From an uncultured Oscillospiraceae bacterium (GTDB taxonomy: Bacteria > Bacillota > Clostridia > Oscillospirales > Oscillospiraceae), in assembly GCA_934552825.1 (NCBI GenBank), contig CAKTEQ010000001.1, forward strand, positions 186,001 through 250,000: a DNA stretch of 64,000 nt, given 5' to 3'. Positions 53,027 through 61,144 of this stretch are shown piece by piece; positions within the stretch are counted from its first letter, which is position 1, and every line of letters begins with the position of its first letter. Position numbers and translations under genes: made by a program. The notes under the pieces were generated by a model. The model was given only the letters and a program-made list of their open reading frames with translations. It ran no database searches and was not told the origin of the DNA.

Positions 53027-53836
53027 ATGTTCGGATATGTTATTGCCAACTGCGCAGAAATGGACAAGGATCAGCTCCGGCGCTACCGGAGCGTTTACTG
53101 CGGCGTATGCGCGGATATAAAGGAACGCCACGGCAGCCTGTGCCGCCTGGCGCTCACATACGATATGACCTTTCTCGTCATGCTCCTGTCCGCTCTCTAC
53201 GAGCCGGAGGAGCGGCTGAATATGGAGCGCTGCATCGTCCATCCGGCGTCGGCGCATCCCGTATGCCGTTCCGATATGACCGCCTACGGCGCGGACATGA
53301 ATGTTGCTCTGGCATACTATAACTGCATGGACGACTGGTTCGACGACCACTCCCCCGCAAGCCTCGCAAAGGCTAAAATACTGAAGGGCGAGACGGAAAA
53401 CCTCGCGGAGATGTATCCCCGGCAGATGAACGCCATCAAGGACTGCCTCCGGGATCTGAGCGATGTGGAGAAAAACCGCAGCCCAAATCCCGATGACGGC
53501 GCCAACATATTTGGAAAGCTCATGGGTGAGCTGTTCGTCCGCCGTGAGGATTACTGGTCCGGCCGCCTGCGCAGTCTTGGGACGAACCTGGGCAGATTTA
53601 TCTATCTTATGGACGCCTGTCTGGATCTTAAAAAGGACCTTAAGAAGGGGCTGTATAACCCCATCGCCTCCATGAATGATCTGGACCGTCCCGCCGCCCT
53701 GAGCATGTTCATGGCTGACTGCGCAAATGATTTCGAGGTGCTCCCCATTGTGAAGGACGCCGATATTCTAAGAAATATTCTATATTCAGGCGTGTGGACG
53801 CGCTACCGCCTGGCTGAAAAAGAGGGCAAACTATGA
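53027..53836 (+). CDS. DUF5685-family protein
   Basis: A 269-residue cytosolic protein with the family N terminus MFGYVIANCAEMDKDQLRRY and cysteines in YCGVCADIKERHG. Further family residues are LALTYDMTFLVMLLSALYEP and a C-terminal LYNPIASMNDLD. The repeated CxxC and Asp-rich helices suggest a metal- or prenyl-synthase-like helical fold, but no function is proven. It starts 1 base after the zinc-ribbon gene and overlaps the J-domain gene by ATGA. Confidence 0.85.
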   Translation: MFGYVIANCAEMDKDQLRRYRSVYCGVCADIKERHGSLCRLALTYDMTFLVMLLSALYEPEERLNMERCIVHPASAHPVCRSDMTAYGADMNVALAYYNCMDDWFDDHSPASLAKAKILKGETENLAEMYPRQMNAIKDCLRDLSDVEKNRSPNPDDGANIFGKLMGELFVRREDYWSGRLRSLGTNLGRFIYLMDACLDLKKDLKKGLYNPIASMNDLDRPAALSMFMADCANDFEVLPIVKDADILRNILYSGVWTRYRLAEKEGKL

Positions 53837-54513
53837 CAAGAGACCCTTATGAGGTCCTGGGCATCTCTCGAGACGCCTCAGACGAGGAGATAAAAACAGC
53901 ATACCGCAACCTTGCAAAGAAGTATCATCCCGATCTGCATCCGGACGACAAAAACGCTCAGGAGAAGATGAACGAGATAAACGCCGCCTACGACCAGATC
54001 AAGAACCCCCAGAACTATCGCCAGCAGGCCTCGCAGCAAAGCTACGGCGGCGGGTACGGCAGCGGCGGGTATAATGGATACTCGGACCCCTTCACTGATT
54101 TCTTCTCCGGTTGGCAACGACAGTATCAGGAGCAGCAGCGCCGGTATAACAACGAGCCCGCCGGTATACGCGCCGCGAGGAACTACATCTCCACCGGACG
54201 GTACAGCGAAGCTATCAATGCCCTCAACGGAGTGGCTGCTGCTAATCGCAGCGCCGAGTGGTATTATCTCAGCGCCGTCGCCAACTACAGTCTGGGCAAT
54301 AGGATAACCGCTCTTGAACATGCCCAGAAAGCTGTGTCCATGGATCCCGGCAATTCCGAGTACAGCCAGCTTCTCAGACAGATACAGACAAACGGTCAGG
54401 CCTATCAGACCCGCAGCCGCAGCCTGTATACGGACAGCGCCACCAAAATATGCCTCGGGCTCTGCGCCGCAAATCTCTGCGCAAGATTTTTCTGCTGGGG
54501 CGGCTTCTGCTGA
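53833..54513 (+). CDS. J-domain protein with a C-terminal TPR-like segment
   Basis: A 226-residue DnaJ-like co-chaperone. The J domain at residues 1-62 has HPD in AKKYHPDLHPDDKN. A Gly/Tyr/Gln-rich linker follows (about 65-105). A TPR-like pair is at about 110-185 (AGIRAARNYISTGRYSEAI, EWYYLSAVANYSLGNRITAL). The tail LGLCAANLCARFFCWGG is Cys- and hydrophobic-rich. It lacks the zinc-finger and substrate domains of full DnaJ, so it should be a dedicated partner of Hsp70 for its operon mates. Confidence 0.88.
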   Translation: MTRDPYEVLGISRDASDEEIKTAYRNLAKKYHPDLHPDDKNAQEKMNEINAAYDQIKNPQNYRQQASQQSYGGGYGSGGYNGYSDPFTDFFSGWQRQYQEQQRRYNNEPAGIRAARNYISTGRYSEAINALNGVAAANRSAEWYYLSAVANYSLGNRITALEHAQKAVSMDPGNSEYSQLLRQIQTNGQAYQTRSRSLYTDSATKICLGLCAANLCARFFCWGGFC

Positions 54514-54524
54514 CAAAAAGGAAA

Positions 54525-54560
54525 AACACCGGCGGCAGCGTGAACGCTGCCGCCGGTGTT
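54525..54560. terminator. Bidirectional terminator
   Basis: AACACCGGCGGCAGCG with complement, between the J-domain and yjdF genes. Confidence 0.8.
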
Positions 54561-54565
54561 CACTT

Positions 54566-54982
54566 TTAGTGGCCTCTGTGCCTTTCCCGCTTTTTCTCCT
54601 GCCTTAGGGCAAAACGGCGCGCCCGCTCCTCTTTCCTCTGCTCCCTGGTGCGCTCCCGGCGAAGGAGTTTGTTCTCTTCCCGCTGGAGGCGGATAGCCTG
54701 CTGGGCCTTCGTCCCGATCCCGCGCTCGCACAGGCTCGCCTTTATCTCCCTGCGCATCCTCTTGGGATTGACCCGGCGCTCTGTCTCCACGGGCGCGCTT
54801 ACCGGCTGGCTCATGGGCAGCGCTTTCCAGTTCGCGAGCATATAGGCAGAAACCTCAAAATCCTTCGGCTCAGCGCCGAAGGTCACCTTACACGCCTGAT
54901 ATTTCCCCTCGTCCCAGTGCTCATAGACCCCAATCCAAAACGGATCTTCAAACAGAACTCTCAGGCTGCACCGCACGCTCAT
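54566..54982 (-). CDS. yjdF: YjdF-family (DUF2992) protein
   Basis: A 138-residue protein. The N-terminal half matches YjdF (VRCSLRVLFEDPFWIGVYEH, CKVTFGAEPKDFEVSAYML). The C-terminal half is a long basic helix (ERGIGTKAQQAIRLQREENK, then RRERTREQRKEERARRFALR), a typical feature. In other Firmicutes, yjdF lies behind the azaaromatic-binding yjdF riboswitch. None is visible here; the gene instead follows a PadR regulator and overlaps it by 35 bases. The ATG at 54982 has AGAGGGAG upstream. YjdF is suspected of dealing with toxic azaaromatics. Confidence 0.88.
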   Translation of the reverse strand: MSVRCSLRVLFEDPFWIGVYEHWDEGKYQACKVTFGAEPKDFEVSAYMLANWKALPMSQPVSAPVETERRVNPKRMRREIKASLCERGIGTKAQQAIRLQREENKLLRRERTREQRKEERARRFALRQEKKRERHRGH

Positions 54983-55511
54983 CTTTAATCTCCCTCTTGA
55001 ACTTCTCCTCAAATTCGTCGAGCCACCGAAGCAGTGTCCCGTATACCATTCCCTGCTGATTTATTATCTCCCTTCCAACGAGAGGGATCTCCCTGTACTG
55101 CCCGGCGTATTCCAGATTCTCTTCGGCCGCCTCCCGGAGTTTTTCCCGGAGGGTGTTTACCAGGTCGGCCGCGTCTCCCCTGTCAACTTTATTGAGATTC
55201 GAGATCACAGTGTTAAAATCAAAAATCACCTGCACCGGCTGCACCGCCTGAGCCCGCAGCAGCTCCATGAAATACCTGCGGCCCTCCTCGGTAATGGAAT
55301 ACACAGCCTTGTCCCCCCGGCGCTCACCCTTAACCGTCTCCCGGCGGAGATACCCCGCCTCGCTCAGGCGCAGAACCTTTCTGTATACCGACGGCACGCT
55401 CACCCTGGTCCACCTGGAAAGCTGATGGTACTCCACGTCCTTTTGTATATCATAAGCGCTGCGCGGGCCATCTGCCGCCATTCCCAGAATGATTATGTCC
55501 AAGGTATGCAT
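54948..55511 (-). CDS. PadR-family transcriptional regulator
   Basis: A 187-residue regulator. The winged-helix domain is at 1-80 (LDIIILGMAADGPRSAYDIQ, SVPSVYRKVLRLSEAGYLRR). The C-terminal helical dimer domain is at about 95-180. PadR proteins respond to aromatic acids or drugs. The ATG at 55511 has AAGGAGGGG upstream. Its own -10 box lies inside the palindrome at 55527-55547, so it probably represses itself and yjdF. Confidence 0.9.
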   Translation of the reverse strand: MHTLDIIILGMAADGPRSAYDIQKDVEYHQLSRWTRVSVPSVYRKVLRLSEAGYLRRETVKGERRGDKAVYSITEEGRRYFMELLRAQAVQPVQVIFDFNTVISNLNKVDRGDAADLVNTLREKLREAAEENLEYAGQYREIPLVGREIINQQGMVYGTLLRWLDEFEEKFKREIKDERAVQPESSV

Positions 55512-55526
55512 ATTGCGCCCCTCCTT

Positions 55527-55547
55527 TTTACTATCATTGATAGTAAA
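55527..55547. promoter_or_regulatory. PadR operator palindrome
   Basis: TTTACTATCA-T-TGATAGTAAA, perfect 10+1+10 palindrome overlapping the padR -10 box. A half-site-like TATGGTAAAC at 55604-55613 lies toward the GH2 gene. Confidence 0.7.
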
Positions 55548-55568
55548 CTTATTCCGGCAATTAGTCAA
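55540..55568 (-). promoter_or_regulatory. Promoter of the padR-yjdF operon
   Basis: Minus strand TTGACT (55563-55568), 17-bp spacer, TACTAT (55540-55545) within the palindrome. Confidence 0.7.
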
Positions 55569-55643
55569 GAAAATGTTTTCCCGACGTTGAAAAATATAAT
55601 ATCTATGGTAAACTTTAGTGAGTTTCTAATAGGAGTGAACTTA

Positions 55644-57368
55644 ATGCCTGAGCTTTTTACGCGCTGGGGGAGCACGATCAGCACCGCACCTCTTAGTGAA
55701 TATCCAAGGCCCCAGCTGCGCCGGGACAGCTATATCAACCTCAACGGCGTATGGATGTACGCCATAACAAAAAGCCCCGTTCCTCCCGAGGAATACGAGG
55801 GCGGGATTCTTGTTCCCTTTTCGCCGGAGAGCCTCCTCTCCTGCGTACGTCGCCAGGTGGGCAGGAGCGACTATATTCACTATATGCGCACCTTTCCCTC
55901 GCCTGAAGCCGGCGAAAACCAGCGTGTTCTGCTCAACTTCGGCGCTGTGGATCAGCGGGCAAAAGTTTTTATAAACGGGTTCCCTGTGGGGGAACATGCC
56001 GGGGGCTACCTTCCCTTTTCTCTGGATATAACCGGCGCTCTGCGCCCCGGAGAAAATGTGCTGACAGTCACCGTGCGGGACAATGCGGATGACGAAACCC
56101 TTGCCCACGGAAGGCAGAGCTATGAGCCCGGCGGGCTGTGGCACAGCGCCTTTTCCGGCATCTGGCAGACGGTCTGGCTGGAGGTCGTACCGGAGGAGCA
56201 CATAACATCCCTGACCATCACGCCGGATATTGATTCCGGCACCGTAAGCATAGCCATAGCGGGCGCGGCGGACGGGCAGTGCCGCGTTTATTCCGGCGGC
56301 GTTCTTCACGCCTCCGGAGCCATAGCCTCAGGCGAATGCACGCTGTCTATGGGTGATTTTCGCCTGTGGTCCACAGATGATCCGTTTCTCTACGACGTGG
56401 AGCTTATCTGCGGCGAAGACCGGGTATACAGCTACTTCGGCATGCGTAAATTCAGCACCGTCCCGTATCGGGGCAGATATGTCACCGCTCTGAACAACAG
56501 GCCCTTCTTTATGAAAGGCATCCTGGACCAGGGAATGTGGAGCGACAGTATGGCGACGCCCCCCGCCGACGACGCCATGATAAGCGATATTGAAACAGCC
56601 CGCAGCCTGGGCTTCAACATGATACATAAGAGCGCCAAGATAGAGCCTCTGCGCTGGTACTATCACTGTGACCGTCTCGGCATGCTCGTCTGGCAGGACA
56701 TGGTTCCCTCCGGAGGCAGGCAGGACGATAGCCTGACAAAGGCGGTGTCCCGCCTGGGCATGCTCCTGAAGGACAGTCATTACGGTATATACGGCAGGCG
56801 CAGCCGGGAGGGACGGGAGCAGTTCCGCCGGGACTGTCTTGACACCTGCGCCCTTCTCAAAAACTGCGTCTCCCTGTGTACCTGGGTGCTTTTCAGCCGC
56901 GGCAGAGGGCAATTCGACTCCATGGAGCTTACTCAGCTCCTATGGGACAGCGACCCTACCCGGCTTGTTGACAGCGCCTGCGGCGGGCATGACCAGCTTG
57001 GCGGCGATTTCAAGAGCCGGCATATTTACGGGCACCGGATACACCTCAAGGGCGACAATTACCGAGCTCTTGCCCTCAGCGCTTTCGGCTCCTGCGGCCT
57101 TGACGTGGCGGGGCACACCCTGTGCCGCGTTCCCTCCTGCAAGGAGACCTTCGGCTCCGCTGAAAAGCTCAGCCTTGAGCTTGAAAAGCTCTTTTCCGGG
57201 CAGCTTCCCCCTCTCATTATCCGGGAAAAGCTCTCCGTCTGCATATTCACCCAGCTCAGTGACACAGAGGACGAGGTCGACGGGCTCCTCACGACCGACC
57301 GGGAAGTTTTGAAGATAGCTCCCGATCGCCTGCGCCCTCTTCTGGACGCGCTTGAATTTGAAGAATAA
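55644..57368 (+). CDS. GH2-family glycosidase homologue lacking both catalytic glutamates
   Basis: A 574-residue protein with normal GH2 domain order: sugar-binding jelly roll (about 1-190: RPQLRRDSYINLNGVWMY, FGAVDQRAKVFINGFPVGEHAG), immunoglobulin-like domain (about 195-275) and TIM barrel (about 280-574). It has no signal peptide. In active relatives the acid/base sits in FNEGWGQFD; here the stretch reads LFSRGRGQFDS, with Ser418-Arg419 for Asn-Glu. The nucleophile region normally reads SEFGG; here it is LSAFGSCG with Ala480. DPTRLVDSACGG and surrounding residues stay conserved, and the frame is intact. It cannot be a retaining GH2 by the usual mechanism. RBS AGGAG. Divergent from padR-yjdF. 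Confidence 0.9.
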   Translation: MPELFTRWGSTISTAPLSEYPRPQLRRDSYINLNGVWMYAITKSPVPPEEYEGGILVPFSPESLLSCVRRQVGRSDYIHYMRTFPSPEAGENQRVLLNFGAVDQRAKVFINGFPVGEHAGGYLPFSLDITGALRPGENVLTVTVRDNADDETLAHGRQSYEPGGLWHSAFSGIWQTVWLEVVPEEHITSLTITPDIDSGTVSIAIAGAADGQCRVYSGGVLHASGAIASGECTLSMGDFRLWSTDDPFLYDVELICGEDRVYSYFGMRKFSTVPYRGRYVTALNNRPFFMKGILDQGMWSDSMATPPADDAMISDIETARSLGFNMIHKSAKIEPLRWYYHCDRLGMLVWQDMVPSGGRQDDSLTKAVSRLGMLLKDSHYGIYGRRSREGREQFRRDCLDTCALLKNCVSLCTWVLFSRGRGQFDSMELTQLLWDSDPTRLVDSACGGHDQLGGDFKSRHIYGHRIHLKGDNYRALALSAFGSCGLDVAGHTLCRVPSCKETFGSAEKLSLELEKLFSGQLPPLIIREKLSVCIFTQLSDTEDEVDGLLTTDREVLKIAPDRLRPLLDALEFEE

Positions 57369-57410
57369 AAAAGGACCGGCGTGTTTTCCCCACACGCCGG
57401 TCCTTTTTTA
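57368..57410. terminator. Bidirectional terminator
   Basis: AAAAAAGGACCGGCGTG with complement CACGCCGGTCCTTTTTT between the GH2-like gene and butyrate kinase. Confidence 0.9.
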
Positions 57411-58529
57411 CTTTTTCTTTTCTCGCAGGAATGCGTCGAATTCCTCACGCGTCTTGAATTTAACGGGAAGAGCCGTGAATTCCTTCGCCTGCTCCTTACC
57501 CTGAAGCACACGCAGCGCTCCCTGCGCCAGCGCCGCCATCTCCTCCTCACCGGGGTAGATGTCGATACGCGCCATTTTGCGCACCTTATCTGCCGAGGGG
57601 GCAACAAAAGCCTCGTTGTGCGCCATGCCGCCCGTATATACGATAGCCGCCACGTCGCAGCCCATAGCCGCGTACATCTCGCCTATGCCCTTTGTTATCT
57701 GATAATTAAATGCGGCGATAACATCCTGAGCGAGCTTATCTCCCTCATCCGCCAGCTTCTTCACGTCTCTTGCATCACTGGTGCCGAAGTAGGCGTAGAA
57801 GCCGCCCTTCTTCGTCAGCAGGTCTATGACCTCCCCGTGTGTATATTTGCCGGAGAAACATATTTTCGCGACCTCTTTTGTCGGCAGTCCGCCCGCTCTC
57901 TCCGGGCTCATGGGGCCCATAGCCGTGCAGAGCATATCCACGAGTTTACCGCGCTCATACGCGTTTATTGATACGCCGCCGCCCATGTGGACGACGATAT
58001 AATTATTGTCCTCAAATACCTCGCCATGCTCCTGAGCAGAGGTGCGGGCGACCCGCCGGGAGTTGAGCACATGGGTCACGCTCTGTATCTTCACGTCGGG
58101 CAGACCCGTGTATTTCGCGATGGGGTTCAGCTCGTCCACGGTAAGGGGGTCATATATGATGCAGGGCACCTTCCCCTCCGAAACGGCGTCCGCCATAAGG
58201 CAGGCGAGGTTGGAGGCGTGCTCAGCGAGAGGCGCGTATCTTATCACGTCCTTCATGTGCCCGTTTACGGCGTAAGCTCCGCCGGTGCATGGGGGCAGCA
58301 TTCCGCCCCGGGCTGCTATCATGTCAAAGTCGTCCAGCTTATAGCCGTTATCTGTGAGGAATTTCTTCACCTGCTCATTACGGGCGGGGAGCTGGTCGAG
58401 AATATTCTCCGCTGCCATTACGGCCTCTCTGGGTATATCAATGTTAATTTTCGCAGCTTCCTTATTATCCTCGAACACAGCGAGCTTCGTGGAAGTCGAA
58501 CCTGGATTTATTACCAATACTCTGTACAT
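57408..58529 (-). CDS. buk: Butyrate kinase
   Basis: A 373-residue acetate/butyrate-kinase-family enzyme that makes ATP and butyrate from butyryl phosphate. Family marks are VLVINPGSTSTKLAVFEDN at the N terminus, HVLNSRRVARTSAQEHG near residue 155, NYIVVHMGGGVSINAYERGK near 177 and IVYTGGMAHNEAFV near 298. AGGAGG lies before the ATG. It is 12 bases downstream of an MFS transporter gene. No phosphotransbutyrylase is present in the window. Confidence 0.95.
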   Translation of the reverse strand: MYRVLVINPGSTSTKLAVFEDNKEAAKINIDIPREAVMAAENILDQLPARNEQVKKFLTDNGYKLDDFDMIAARGGMLPPCTGGAYAVNGHMKDVIRYAPLAEHASNLACLMADAVSEGKVPCIIYDPLTVDELNPIAKYTGLPDVKIQSVTHVLNSRRVARTSAQEHGEVFEDNNYIVVHMGGGVSINAYERGKLVDMLCTAMGPMSPERAGGLPTKEVAKICFSGKYTHGEVIDLLTKKGGFYAYFGTSDARDVKKLADEGDKLAQDVIAAFNYQITKGIGEMYAAMGCDVAAIVYTGGMAHNEAFVAPSADKVRKMARIDIYPGEEEMAALAQGALRVLQGKEQAKEFTALPVKFKTREEFDAFLREKKK

Positions 58530-58541
58530 TTTTACCTCCTG

Positions 58542-59795
58542 TCATGCGGGATATTTCTCTTTAAGTTTCTTTGAAAGTGCATTAACAAGCACGAGCAGCG
58601 CCGTTGTGACCACAGACGCAGCGGCGTAGAGTATCCACGCGTTCTGATAGCTTCCGAATTTTTCAAACACCGCCCCGGACACGACAGGTCCTATGGACAT
58701 ACCGCCCGTCATGAACATGGTCACCGTACCATAGATGGTGCCATACTCCTTTGTTCCGAAGGTGGTGGAGGTCATAGTTGTGGAAATTACAGTGGAGGTC
58801 ATGTTGCCGAGACCGAACGCCACAGCGAAGGCATATGCCATAACGATATTTTTCGCCAGTATCATGCACACCATGGACACTACCAGCAGCACGCAGCTGT
58901 ATATAAGTCCAGTCTTTACGCCGGCTTTATCAAATATCCAGCCTATGACCAGCTTACCCACGCAGATGAACACCATAAATACGGACACAACGCCCGCCGC
59001 AACCGCGTCGGAATAGGCGAAATCCTCCATGAGCGAGGAGGCGACACACTGCTGCACGCCCATAACAACTACCGAACCTATGAACATGGCTATGCACATT
59101 ATCCAGAACTGAGCAGTCTTCAGCGCCTGACCTGCAGTAAGTCCCTGCCACCTGTTCTGGGCAGCCTCGCTTCCCGCCTCGTTCAGCTTGTCATAGCCGT
59201 AGGGCTTCGCGTTCGCCTGATCCGGCGTGGGGACCGCCAGTATGACTACGATGATTATCGTGACAAAGGACACAACGCCCATACCCCAGTAAGCCGTCTG
59301 CCAGCCGTAGGTATTGAGGAGGAACTTTGATATCTGTGTATATACCAGTCCGCCCGCGCTGGAGCCCATGAAGGCTATGGACGTCGCGGTGCTGCGCTTT
59401 TCCACGAACCACTCGTTTATGAGCATTGTAGCCGGCGTCGCGGAGATAAGTGATGTGCCCACGCCTCTGAAGAAAGAGGCAATATAGAACTGGGGCAGCG
59501 TGCGGCAGAAAGAATATGCCACAAAGCACGCAAGATTAATAACGCCGCCTATGATTATATACAGGCGCGCGCTGGAAAACTTCTTGCTGAAGATCTTCCC
59601 CGCTATGGGTGACGCGACAAGCCCCGCGAGGGTCGCGATAGTGTAGTAGAGATTGAATTTCGTTTGGCTGAAGTTAAGTGCCTCTGCCACGGGCTTATAC
59701 AGCAGGGACAGTCCGTTCGCACCCAGCCCGATGGTAGTGAACATGAGTATGAACGAGGCCGCCAGGACCAGCCAGGGTCTTATTGATTTCTTCAC
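58542..59795 (-). CDS. MFS transporter, OFA (oxalate/formate antiporter-like) family
   Basis: A 417-residue, twelve-helix major facilitator of the OFA/monocarboxylate type (IRPWLVLAASFILMFTTIGL at the N terminus, RGVGTSLISATPATMLINEW near 110, FIGSVVVMGVQQCVAS near 230). The start is the GTG at 59795 with GGGGAGG 6 bases upstream; the frame extends to 59810 without a better site. The operon with butyrate kinase suggests a carboxylate such as butyrate or a related acid as substrate (inference). Confidence 0.9.
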   Translation of the reverse strand: MKKSIRPWLVLAASFILMFTTIGLGANGLSLLYKPVAEALNFSQTKFNLYYTIATLAGLVASPIAGKIFSKKFSSARLYIIIGGVINLACFVAYSFCRTLPQFYIASFFRGVGTSLISATPATMLINEWFVEKRSTATSIAFMGSSAGGLVYTQISKFLLNTYGWQTAYWGMGVVSFVTIIIVVILAVPTPDQANAKPYGYDKLNEAGSEAAQNRWQGLTAGQALKTAQFWIMCIAMFIGSVVVMGVQQCVASSLMEDFAYSDAVAAGVVSVFMVFICVGKLVIGWIFDKAGVKTGLIYSCVLLVVSMVCMILAKNIVMAYAFAVAFGLGNMTSTVISTTMTSTTFGTKEYGTIYGTVTMFMTGGMSIGPVVSGAVFEKFGSYQNAWILYAAASVVTTALLVLVNALSKKLKEKYPA

Positions 59796-59856
59796 CGCAA
59801 ACCTCCCCACGCGTCAGAATTGCCCGTTTTTGCGGACATAAGCGTGTTATTTTATT

Positions 59857-59885
59857 ATTCTATATTCTGTACAGGTCACTGGCAA
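59857..59885 (-). promoter_or_regulatory. Promoter of the MFS-buk operon
   Basis: Minus strand TTGCCA (59880-59885), 17-bp spacer, TAGAAT (59857-59862). Confidence 0.65.
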
Positions 59886-60124
59886 CAAGAATTTTTTACA
59901 GTAAGCATTAACTTACATATCTTGTTCGCTTCCGTTTCAAGCAGCATATTCTGTATTATTTCAACTCTATCTGCCATTATCTCTGTATTTTATCATATTA
60001 TTCCGCATATTCGCAACATTTTATATCAAATCATCTTTCATGCACTCTGGTGGTGTCCGAGATTTTTATAATCAGATCGTCGTATTTATCGCTAAAATAT
60101 TACTCTCGGTATATATCGTTGTGA

Positions 60125-60153
60125 TTGAAATACCCACCCTCCCGGTGTATAAT
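60125..60153 (+). promoter_or_regulatory. Promoter of the RCC1-repeat gene
   Basis: TTGAAA (60125-60130), 17-bp spacer, TATAAT (60148-60153). Confidence 0.8.
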
Positions 60154-60187
60154 AAATTATTAATTATGTTGTCAATGAGGTGTTGTT

Positions 60188-61144
60188 ATGGCAAATCTTA
60201 TCTGCGATTTCTGCGGCGGCGCTATCAGCGTCCAAAGCGGCGGCAAGGCCGTCTGCTCCAACTGCAGCATCGAATATTCAAAGGATCGCATAATGGAGAT
60301 GCTCGGCGTGAGCGCTAAGAACCGCGTGAATGAGGGCATCACCCTCAGTGCCGGCATAAACTGCACCGTCGCCGTGAAGCCGGACGGCACTGTCAGCATT
60401 CTCGGTGAGCTCTGCGGCAACCAGAAGGACGCTGAAAAGCTCCGCCTCGTGAAGCAGGCGAGCGCCGGATGGACTCACGCCCTCTTCCTGCGGACAAACG
60501 GCACCGTCGCCGCCATAGGCGAAAACTTTGAAGGTGAGTGCCTTACGGATTTCTGGCAGGATATCGTCCAGGTGAGCGCCGGCTGGTCACACAGCCTTGG
60601 ACTCCGGGCTGACGGCACCGTCGCTGCAACGGGAGAGAATGCCGCTGTTCTCCGGCAGGTCGAACAGTGGAAGGACATGAAGCAGGTATCCGCCGGGTAT
60701 CTTTACAGCGTCGGGCTTAAAGCTGACGGCACCGTCACAGCCTTGGGCGAAAACGACTTTGACCAGTGTGAGACCGGCGACTGGCGGGATATCATCCAGA
60801 TTTCCGCCGGGCACGAGCACACCGTCGGACTCAAAGCTGACGGCACTGTCGTCGCCGTGGGGTGCAATGACGACGGCCAGTGCGACGTGGGTGATTGGCG
60901 GGATATCGTTCAGGTGGCGGCAGGCTGGGCCCATACCGTGGCCCTCCGGGCGGACGGTACCGTCGTCTGCGCCGGGTACAGCGGCGAGGATAACAGGCAG
61001 TGCTCCACGGAGACATGGAAAAATGTCCGCCAGGTGGCAGCCGGCGGCTCTCATACCATTGCCGTGACGCAGGAGGGTAAAATACTCGCGGCCGGCAGCA
61101 GCAAATACGGTCAGGCTTCGGTAGAAAACTGGGACCTTGAATAA
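60188..61144 (+). CDS. Zinc-ribbon and RCC1-repeat beta-propeller protein
   Basis: A 318-residue cytosolic protein with no signal peptide. Residues 1-30 form a CDFC...CSNC zinc ribbon (LICDFCGGAISVQSGGKAVC). Residues about 50-318 hold roughly six RCC1-type repeats of about 38 residues with the pattern VSAGxxHxxGLxADGTVxAxGEN, likely a beta-propeller. RCC1 folds bind proteins or DNA, but the function of bacterial zinc-ribbon-RCC1 proteins is unknown. GAGGTG lies before the ATG. Confidence 0.85.
   Translation: MANLICDFCGGAISVQSGGKAVCSNCSIEYSKDRIMEMLGVSAKNRVNEGITLSAGINCTVAVKPDGTVSILGELCGNQKDAEKLRLVKQASAGWTHALFLRTNGTVAAIGENFEGECLTDFWQDIVQVSAGWSHSLGLRADGTVAATGENAAVLRQVEQWKDMKQVSAGYLYSVGLKADGTVTALGENDFDQCETGDWRDIIQISAGHEHTVGLKADGTVVAVGCNDDGQCDVGDWRDIVQVAAGWAHTVALRADGTVVCAGYSGEDNRQCSTETWKNVRQVAAGGSHTIAVTQEGKILAAGSSKYGQASVENWDLE

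Larger units (their letters stand above)
59796..60187. other. AT-rich intergenic region
   Basis: 392 bases holding the divergent promoters of the MFS-buk operon and the RCC1 gene. No gene, repeat or RNA is recognised between them. Confidence 0.5.

Noticed and set aside
54566..55012. Longer YjdF start at 55012
   Set aside because: The ATG at 54982 has AGAGGGAG at proper spacing and begins the family's conserved N terminus.
55512..55643. yjdF riboswitch between padR and the GH2 gene
   Set aside because: The interval is too short and holds a promoter and palindrome; no structured aptamer-like core is apparent.
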